This document shows, one piece after another, positions 6,120 through 9,797 of a DNA stretch of 9,797 nt. The stretch's first letter is position 1. Every line of letters starts with the position of its first letter. The translations under genes were made by a program, and so were the position numbers. The notes under the pieces are model-generated. The model was not told the origin of the DNA. It was given only the letters and a program-made list of their open reading frames with translations, and did not search any database. The DNA comes from Syntrophobacterales bacterium (GTDB lineage Bacteria; Desulfobacterota; Desulfobaccia; Desulfobaccales; 0-14-0-80-60-11): assembly GCA_020052215.1 (NCBI GenBank), contig JAGVPN010000489.1, positions 1-9,797 of the forward strand. Direction: 5' to 3'.

Positions 6120-6986
6120 TTACTTCTTCTTCACCACCAGCACCGGGCATTGGGCGTGGCCGATGACCCGCTCCGCCACGGAGCCCATGAGGAGCCGTTT
6201 CAGGCCGGTGCGGCCGTGGCTGCCCACAATGATCAGACTGGCCTGCTTGAACTCCGCCGCCTTGACGATGCCCACCTCCGGCCGGCCCATGGGAATCATG
6301 GTGTCCAGGGCGATCCCCTGCTCGCTTGCCGCCGCCTCCAGGCCCCGGACCACCTCCGTGGCCGTAGGAATATCCCGGTCCGCGGCGGCCACCGCCACCC
6401 CGATCAGGGCGCTGCCCATGGTCTTGGCCAGGGAGAGAGCTTCGTCCCAGGCGGCCTCGCTGAAGGGCGAGCCGTCGCTGGCAATCAGGAGACGCTCAAA
6501 ACTTAAGGCGACTCCCTGGGGCGCCACCAGGACGTGGCAGGGGCTGTGGCCGATGACCCGGGCGGTGACGCTGCCCATGAGCAACCGGGTCAGACCGGTA
6601 TAGCCGTGGCGGCCCATGATAATCAGGTCGGGCTTGATTTCCCCGGCTTCTTCCATAATGCCGTCATAGGCCGAGGCGGCGGTGCGGATCCGGGGCGAAA
6701 GGGTAACGCCCTCCCTGGCGGCCTCAGCTTTCCGGGTCTCCAACCGCTCCCTGGCCGCGGTCTCCTGGACCTGCATCAATTCCAGATTGACCATGGGCGG
6801 CGCCAGGCTATCCGGCGACTGCAGCTCATATCCCGCCAGGTAAAAGAGCACTTCCAGGAGAAAGACCGTGCTGCCGGTGGTCTTGGCCAGGTTAAGGGCG
6901 GCGGTGATGGCTCCTTCACTCTCAGGGGAGCCGTCGGTGCACACCAGGATTTTGGGGAAAGGGGCTGAAGGACTGGCAGCAGACAT
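6120..6986 (-). CDS. Universal stress protein, two tandem UspA domains (first copy)
   Basis: 288 residues made of two UspA domains (about 10-157 and 163-286), cytoplasmic, of the ATP-binding type. Each domain begins with the family's strand and D-G-S turn (ILVCTDGS at 13-20, LLIASDGS at 166-173) and ends with a complete ATP-binding motif G-x2-G-x9-G-S: G125/G128/G138-S139 and G255/G258/G268-S269. Such proteins help survival under starvation, redox or other stress; the specific signal is not visible. The start is well supported: ATG at 6986 with GAGGGAG 7 nt upstream (6994-7000). A paralogue of the same architecture (7325-8176) lies upstream on the same strand, separated by 338 nt of repeats, so they look like an old tandem duplication with separate promoters. 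A candidate promoter and palindromic operator precede this gene. Confidence 0.94.
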   Translation of the reverse strand: MSAASPSAPFPKILVCTDGSPESEGAITAALNLAKTTGSTVFLLEVLFYLAGYELQSPDSLAPPMVNLELMQVQETAARERLETRKAEAAREGVTLSPRIRTAASAYDGIMEEAGEIKPDLIIMGRHGYTGLTRLLMGSVTARVIGHSPCHVLVAPQGVALSFERLLIASDGSPFSEAAWDEALSLAKTMGSALIGVAVAAADRDIPTATEVVRGLEAAASEQGIALDTMIPMGRPEVGIVKAAEFKQASLIIVGSHGRTGLKRLLMGSVAERVIGHAQCPVLVVKKK

Positions 6987-7038
6987 AGGTGGTCTCCCTC
7001 ATTGGCCTCATAGCGGCGGGTTGGGGCCGATTCGTCCC

Positions 7039-7052
7039 AGGTGGCGCCACCT
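7039..7052. promoter_or_regulatory. 14-bp perfect palindrome in the UspA leader, possible operator
   Basis: AGGTGGC-GCCACCT reads the same on both strands. It lies about 52-66 nt upstream of the UspA start codon and just downstream of a candidate start site near 7061, a position where a repressor would block transcription. No binder can be named, and an uninterrupted palindrome this GC-rich could also be a repeat remnant. Confidence 0.35.
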
Positions 7053-7068
7053 CTATGGGCCCGATGGT

Positions 7069-7077
7069 TTTATACCA
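7069..7077 (-). promoter_or_regulatory. Extended -10 promoter candidate for the first-copy UspA gene
   Basis: On the minus strand the sequence is TGG-TATAAA, an extended -10 element (TGnTATAAT-like). No good -35 hexamer lies at 16-18 nt, in line with extended -10 promoters. It would give a leader of about 75 nt holding the 7039-7052 palindrome. Confidence 0.35.
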
Positions 7078-7113
7078 ATGATCATTTCCTTACGGACACA
7101 ACGAAACATGAAA

Positions 7114-7206
7114 ATGTCTCTCGCAAAGTCGCCAAGATCGCCAAGGGTGAATGAATAAAATTAGTTATCTTGTCCTTTGCGTCTTCGCGTCTTTGCGAGA
7201 AAACAT
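7114..7206. repeat. Imperfect inverted repeat of CGCnAAG units, MITE-like hairpin
   Basis: Two 33-nt arms (7114-7146 and 7174-7206) are imperfect reverse complements around a 27-nt AT-rich loop. Both contain TCTCGCAAAG followed by near-repeats of CGCnAAG (CGCCAAG twice in one arm; CGCGAAG and CGCAAAG in the other). Short elements with CGCAAAG units are, from general experience, scattered through many bacterial genomes. No coding potential. It lies in the 338-nt gap between the two UspA genes. Confidence 0.75.
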
Positions 7207-7243
7207 CACTTTTATATAAATGAGCAATCAAAAGATTGTTTTT

Positions 7244-7270
7244 GTCATTCTGAGCACAGCGAAGAATCTC
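7244..7270. repeat. Dispersed 27-nt element of the GTCATTCTGAGC...GAAGAATCTC type
   Basis: Begins GTCATTCTGAGC and ends GCGAAGAATCTC, with outer arms ATTCT and AGAAT that can pair. I recognise this as a widely scattered bacterial intergenic sequence, often mistranslated as VILSxAKNLS in automatic annotation. It closes the repeat-filled gap between the UspA genes and explains the spurious plus-strand reading frame that starts at 7220. Confidence 0.7.
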
Positions 7271-7324
7271 TCCTTTTATAGCTATAATTGGTCGCGTTTG
7301 AAAGAGAACTTGATCTTACAACTT

Positions 7325-8176
7325 TCAGTCAGACTGCTTGACCACCAGAATGGGACAGGGGGAGGCGCCGATAACCCGTTCGGTAACGCTCCCCATGAGG
7401 AGTTTCTTCAAGCCGGTGCGTCCATAACTGCCGACGATGATCAGGTCCACCTCATTTTTGATAGCCTGCTGGACGATGCCGTTAGCCGGTGCGACTCCCT
7501 GGGGGGTAACCCCCTTAAAGGGCACCCTGGCCAGGCTGGCGGCGGTGAGCATCCGGCGAATGATGGCTCTGGCTTCATTGAGACCGCCTTCCTCCGGGGC
7601 CACCGCCACCCCGGTCAACCGGCTTTTCGCCTGTTTGGCCATGGACAGGGCGAGTTTCCAGGCCGCCTCGCTGTAAGGGGAGCCATCCGAGGCGACGAGC
7701 AGGCGCTGGAAACCGATGGCCCCGCCCCGGGGCACCACCAGAACGTTCACCGGGCTGTGGCCGATGACCCGGGCGGTGACATTGCCCATCAAGATGCGGC
7801 CCAGGGCGGTTTTCCCGCACCGGCCCATGATGATCAGGTCGGGGCCGATCTTCTCGGCGGTCGCCACAATGGCGGCATGCGGCAACTGGCCCAGGGGGGT
7901 CACGGTCTCGAGGGACACCCCCAGTTTGTCGGCTGCGGCCTTGATAACCGCCACATTCTCCTGCACCCCTTTCCCCAGGATAGCCCTTAAATCCGGCGCC
8001 ACCGCCTGGAATTCCGGGACAACGTGCAGCACCTGGACCGCGATTACCTGGCTGCCGCAGGCCCGGGCCAGTTCCAGGGCAATCGCCACCGCGTTCTGGC
8101 CCTCGTCGGAACCGTCAGTGCAGACCATCAATTTGCCCCAGGTGGCAGGGCAGACCAACGCCGGAAAAATGTCCAT
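7325..8176 (-). CDS. Universal stress protein, two tandem UspA domains (second copy)
   Basis: 283 residues with two UspA domains (about 14-150 and 156-280). The N-terminal domain has G118-x2-G121-x9-G131-N132, where the last position is Asn instead of the usual Ser/Thr; the C-terminal domain has the complete motif G249-x2-G252-x9-G262-S263. The protein is clearly paralogous to the 6120-6986 product: the segment MGxVTARVIGHSP after the first motif is almost identical in both. ATP binding by the first domain may be weaker, which is inference. The start is less certain than its paralogue's: ATG at 8176 has no good Shine-Dalgarno, because a heptad repeat occupies 8185-8215; an ATG at 8128 (M17) has GGGG about 8 nt upstream but would cut into the first strand. 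Upstream on the same strand is the PEP-synthase-like gene, 431 nt away. Confidence 0.93.
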   Translation of the reverse strand: MDIFPALVCPATWGKLMVCTDGSDEGQNAVAIALELARACGSQVIAVQVLHVVPEFQAVAPDLRAILGKGVQENVAVIKAAADKLGVSLETVTPLGQLPHAAIVATAEKIGPDLIIMGRCGKTALGRILMGNVTARVIGHSPVNVLVVPRGGAIGFQRLLVASDGSPYSEAAWKLALSMAKQAKSRLTGVAVAPEEGGLNEARAIIRRMLTAASLARVPFKGVTPQGVAPANGIVQQAIKNEVDLIIVGSYGRTGLKKLLMGSVTERVIGASPCPILVVKQSD

Positions 8177-8184
8177 GTTAGATA

Positions 8185-8215
8185 CCGTTTTTCGTTTTTG
8201 GTTTTTAGTTTTTGG
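8185..8215. repeat. Heptanucleotide tandem repeat, copy 2 (inverted)
   Basis: Plus-strand units CGTTTTT, CGTTTTT, GGTTTTT, AGTTTTT, then GG, starting after ATAC. It is the reverse-complement form of the arrays at 6085 and 8555 and lies 9 nt upstream of the UspA start codon at 8176, where a Shine-Dalgarno would be expected. With the 8555-8585 array it brackets the hairpin cluster in inverted orientation. Confidence 0.8.
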
Positions 8216-8234
8216 TGAACCGCATCAAAAAGTT

Positions 8235-8256
8235 TGCGTAGGGTGTGTCCTACGCA
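8235..8256. repeat. Hairpin TGCGTAGG / CCTACGCA
   Basis: Perfect 8-bp arms at 8235-8242 and 8249-8256 with loop GTGTGT. First of six short hairpins in the spacer 8216-8552, which contains no supportable gene. Confidence 0.75.
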
Positions 8257-8275
8257 CCAATTAATCAGCGGAATC

Positions 8276-8292
8276 GGCGGGCAGTGCCCGCC
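8276..8292. repeat. 17-nt palindrome, family A copy 2
   Basis: GGCGGGCA-G-TGCCCGCC, identical to 6030-6046 and followed by CTACATGTCT. Two identical copies 2.2 kb apart make this a genuine repeat family rather than a chance palindrome. Confidence 0.85.
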
Positions 8293-8326
8293 CTACATGT
8301 CTACCTGACTTTTCATGCTTTACGGG

Positions 8327-8341
8327 TGGGCCGAAGGCCCA
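8327..8341. repeat. Hairpin TGGGCC-GAA-GGCCCA
   Basis: Perfect 6-bp arms around a GAA loop, which favours a stable turn. The flanks TTCATG (8312-8317) and CATGAA (8340-8345) can pair in a larger, interrupted stem. Confidence 0.6.
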
Positions 8342-8376
8342 TGAATGACTGCCTCGAAAAGTCCTTTAAATCGGTG

Positions 8377-8397
8377 GCACAGGCGTCTCGCCTGTGC
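8377..8397. repeat. Hairpin GCACAGGCG-TCT-CGCCTGTGC
   Basis: Perfect 9-bp arms (8377-8385 and 8389-8397) with a three-base loop. Sequences of the form GCACAGGCGTCTCGCCTGTGC-like are, from general experience, recurrent intergenic palindromes in bacterial genomes. Confidence 0.75.
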
Positions 8398-8425
8398 TTC
8401 CGCAGGTACGGACCACCCACCCCTG

Positions 8426-8440
8426 GCGGGCAATGCCCGC
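8426..8440. repeat. 15-nt palindrome, family A variant copy 3
   Basis: GCGGGCA-A-TGCCCGC, the core of family A with the central G replaced by A, followed by TACATATCT. Preceded by the 8377-8397 hairpin. Confidence 0.75.
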
Positions 8441-8485
8441 TACATATCTTTTTGCTCCGAGAAGATTACTACCCCCTCACCCTGA

Positions 8486-8510
8486 CCCTCTCCCCCATTG
8501 GGGGAGAGGG
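8486..8510. repeat. Hairpin CCCTCTCCCCC / GGGGGAGAGGG
   Basis: Perfect 11-bp arms (8486-8496 and 8500-8510) with loop ATT. It is preceded by CCCTCACCCTGA, matching a widespread intergenic repeat of the CCCTCACCCTAACCCTCTCCC type that I recall from many proteobacterial genomes. No T-run follows on either strand, so terminator function is doubtful. Confidence 0.75.
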
Positions 8511-8554
8511 GAAAAAGTGAAACCGATTTAATAGGTTATTTATATTTCTTTTAA

Positions 8555-8585
8555 CCAAAAACTGAAAACTGAAAACCGAAAACGG
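8555..8585. repeat. Heptanucleotide tandem repeat, copy 3
   Basis: Plus-strand units CCAAAAA, CTGAAAA, CTGAAAA, CCGAAAA, then CGG. It lies 22 nt after the stop of the PEP-synthase-like gene in that gene's direction, so like copy 1 it places GGUUUUC-type units downstream of a stop codon. Reverse-complemented, it lines up with copy 2 (both open ATACCGTTTT). Confidence 0.85.
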
Positions 8586-8593
8586 TATTAATT

Positions 8594-8607
8594 GCCGGCC
8601 TCCCGGC
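8594..8607 (-). terminator. Small GC hairpin abutting the stop of the PEP-synthase-like gene
   Basis: On the minus strand GCCGG-GAGG-CCGGC begins directly after the TAA. The stem is only 5 bp and is followed by AATTAATACC and then T-rich heptads (TTTTCGG, TTTTCAG), not a clean T-run. It may end transcription weakly. Confidence 0.3.
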
Positions 8608-9797
8608 TTAACTCTCTTCCCCCGGCCGGTCATAATGTCCGGCCAGAAAACGTTCCGCCAGGACCTGACTGATGTTGTCATCCTTCATGAGCATATCCAT
8701 CTGCCGCACATAAGCCATCAGACGGCCCACCAGATCCAGGCGTTCCTCCATCTCCGCTTCCGGACGCCGGCGGAAGCGGGCCCGGATCACATCGCCGAAA
8801 ATCTCCATGGTGAAACCCAAACGATCCAGCACCGCGGCAATCAGCCGGATGCGGCGGATGCGCCGGGTATCGTCCGCCGCCCCCCCCTTGAAGGTGAAGT
8901 TGATATAGTTATTCCCGGGCACGTCCCCGATATAGCTGTCCACGCTTTGGAAGTGATAACCCAGGCGGCAGGCGTAATTGACGTAGTTGGCCGCCACGAT
9001 GGCATAGGTCTTGTCCCAGAACTTCTCCGGGGGATTGATGGCCGACTGCCCTAACACATGCAAGAAGCCGCCCACATTCACCGGCACCGGACCGGCCCAG
9101 GTGATGTTGGGATAGCTGATGCCCCGCCACAAGGCCCGCATGGGCCGGGAGATGATATCTTCGGGAGGCACCGGGGTTTCGTGGCTGGCCAGGCCATCCC
9201 CCAGGTCCACCAGGTGAAGGTTGAGCGGCAGCGCGGTTTTGAGCTTCAGGAGTTTCAGGGCCGGCACCCGGCCCTGGGCGACGTCGTCCATGAGGCCGAA
9301 CATAAGCTGCATGGCCTTTTCTTGGGCAAAACGGGCGATATCGTGATAGGTGCAGCAATTCTCCGGGCGGAACTCTTGGCTGCGTCGGTCCACCAGGTTC
9401 AAAGGGATTACCAGATCGGTCACGGCCCGAACCCGCGCCAGGATCGGCGAGTCAGGGGAATGCCGGGGATGGTGGCCCTGATAGCGCAGCAGGTCCTCCA
9501 CCCGGCCTTGATAAACCTTGCCGAGAAAGGCGTCCACAGTCACCACCTCCCCTGGGGGCAGTTCGGCCGCGCCCTGCACCTCAACCAGGGCCGGTACGCC
9601 ATATTCCCTGGCCACCAGGGTCAGGTGGCCGGTGGCCGAACCCATCCCGGCCAGCAGCGCGGCTATCCGGGGCAACACCGGGGCCAACTCCGGCGTGGTC
9701 TGGGGAACCACCAGCACCACCCCGTCAGGCACCTCGTCCAGGCTGCGCCCCGGGCCCATAAAAAAAACCGGCCCCGCGGCCACCCCCGGCGAGCCAA
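8608..9797 (-). CDS. PEP-synthase-like protein, mobile phosphohistidine domain plus unusual C-terminal domain (5' end missing)
   Basis: The last 395 residues are present; the frame stays open to the right edge. The segment begins GSPGVAAGPV, the typical lead-in to the PEP-utilising mobile domain, followed by VLVVPQTTPELAP and GSATGHLTLVAREYGVPAL. The histidine (codon 9627-9625) matches the phosphorylated His of PEP synthase and pyruvate phosphate dikinase (usual form TSHxAIxARExGIPAV), here with Gly in place of Ser before it. The following 290 residues lack the PEP-binding TIM-barrel motifs of canonical enzymes; they carry NCCTYHDIARFAQEKAMQLMF-like and NNYINFTFKGGAADDTRRIRR-like segments, which I recall from a group of deltaproteobacterial PEP/pyruvate-binding proteins annotated as PEP synthase. 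The truncated N-terminus probably holds the ATP-grasp domain. Whether it makes PEP is open. The UspA genes follow on the same strand, but a 431-nt repeat-rich spacer makes one operon doubtful. Confidence 0.85.
   Translation of the reverse strand, partial: GSPGVAAGPVFFMGPGRSLDEVPDGVVLVVPQTTPELAPVLPRIAALLAGMGSATGHLTLVAREYGVPALVEVQGAAELPPGEVVTVDAFLGKVYQGRVEDLLRYQGHHPRHSPDSPILARVRAVTDLVIPLNLVDRRSQEFRPENCCTYHDIARFAQEKAMQLMFGLMDDVAQGRVPALKLLKLKTALPLNLHLVDLGDGLASHETPVPPEDIISRPMRALWRGISYPNITWAGPVPVNVGGFLHVLGQSAINPPEKFWDKTYAIVAANYVNYACRLGYHFQSVDSYIGDVPGNNYINFTFKGGAADDTRRIRRIRLIAAVLDRLGFTMEIFGDVIRARFRRRPEAEMEERLDLVGRLMAYVRQMDMLMKDDNISQVLAERFLAGHYDRPGEES

Noticed and set aside
6534..6968. 144-codon plus-strand reading frame opposite the first UspA gene
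   Set aside because: Gly- and His-rich low-complexity translation, a typical complement of a GC-rich gene.
7220..7990. 256-codon plus-strand reading frame opposite the second UspA gene
   Set aside because: Starts within a dispersed repeat (the VILSTAKNLS-type mistranslation) and then runs antisense through a clear UspA gene.
6030..8440. CRISPR array formed by the repeated 17-nt palindromes
   Set aside because: Only three copies at irregular distances (2.2 kb and 150 nt), no regular spacers and no cas genes.
8245..8520. 91-codon plus-strand reading frame in the hairpin cluster
   Set aside because: Made entirely of palindromes and dispersed repeats; no ribosome-binding site and no domain.

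Overview
The window looks like a chromosomal segment of a GC-rich anaerobic bacterium, most likely a member of the Desulfobacterota (old Deltaproteobacteria). This is inferred from gene content and style: a bifurcating-type NuoE/NuoF pair under a sigma-54 promoter, a PAS-PAS-AAA-Fis activator, two-domain UspA proteins, a PEP-synthase-like protein with a non-standard C-terminus, and intergenic DNA full of short palindromes. No rRNA, tRNA, CRISPR array or transposase was seen.

Left part (1-3830, all genes on the minus strand). A small Cys-containing hypothetical gene (3830->3546) overlaps by 20 nt the start of a 578-residue sigma-54 activator (3565->1829). A 241-nt AT-rich gap follows, then a NuoE-like 2Fe-2S subunit (1587->1120) and a NuoF-like flavoprotein with an extra N-terminal 2Fe-2S domain (1095->beyond the left edge). 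The gap holds a full-consensus -24/-12 promoter (TGGCAC-N5-TTGC, 1625-1639). About 100 bp upstream of the predicted start site is a perfect 10-bp inverted repeat (1699-1730), with two more half-sites further up. The simplest reading is a self-contained unit: the activator senses a redox or metabolic signal through its PAS domains, binds the dyads and switches on an NAD(P)H-linked electron-transfer complex. The catalytic partner (hydrogenase, formate dehydrogenase or other NuoG-like subunit) would lie left of the window.

Middle (3831-5991, plus strand). A 399-residue TIR protein is fused through a Pro/Glu-rich linker to a formylglycine-generating-enzyme-like (FGE, C-type-lectin-fold) domain. 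The TIR part keeps a W-x-x-E motif like that of NADase TIRs. The FGE part lacks the usual copper-binding cysteines and resembles a ligand-binding module. A stand-alone hotdog-fold acyl-CoA thioesterase of the 4HBT/YbgC type follows, with its own probable promoter.

Right part (5992-9797, minus-strand genes). The transcription order is a 5'-truncated PEP-synthase-like protein (9797->8608), then two tandem-domain UspA stress proteins (8176->7325 and 6986->6120). The spacers between them are repeat-rich. They hold three copies of a 7-nt tandem repeat (NCyGAAA type) and eight short perfect palindromes, two of which share one exact 17-nt sequence with a third close variant. There is also an imperfect 93-nt inverted repeat built of CGCnAAG units and one copy of a dispersed element that reads like GTCATTCTGAGC...GAAGAATCTC. 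Two heptad arrays in inverted orientation bracket a 340-nt cluster of six hairpins.

The most notable items are the sigma-54 regulatory unit, the activator's AAFTGA in place of GAFTGA, the TIR-FGE fusion, and the repeat architecture of the right part.
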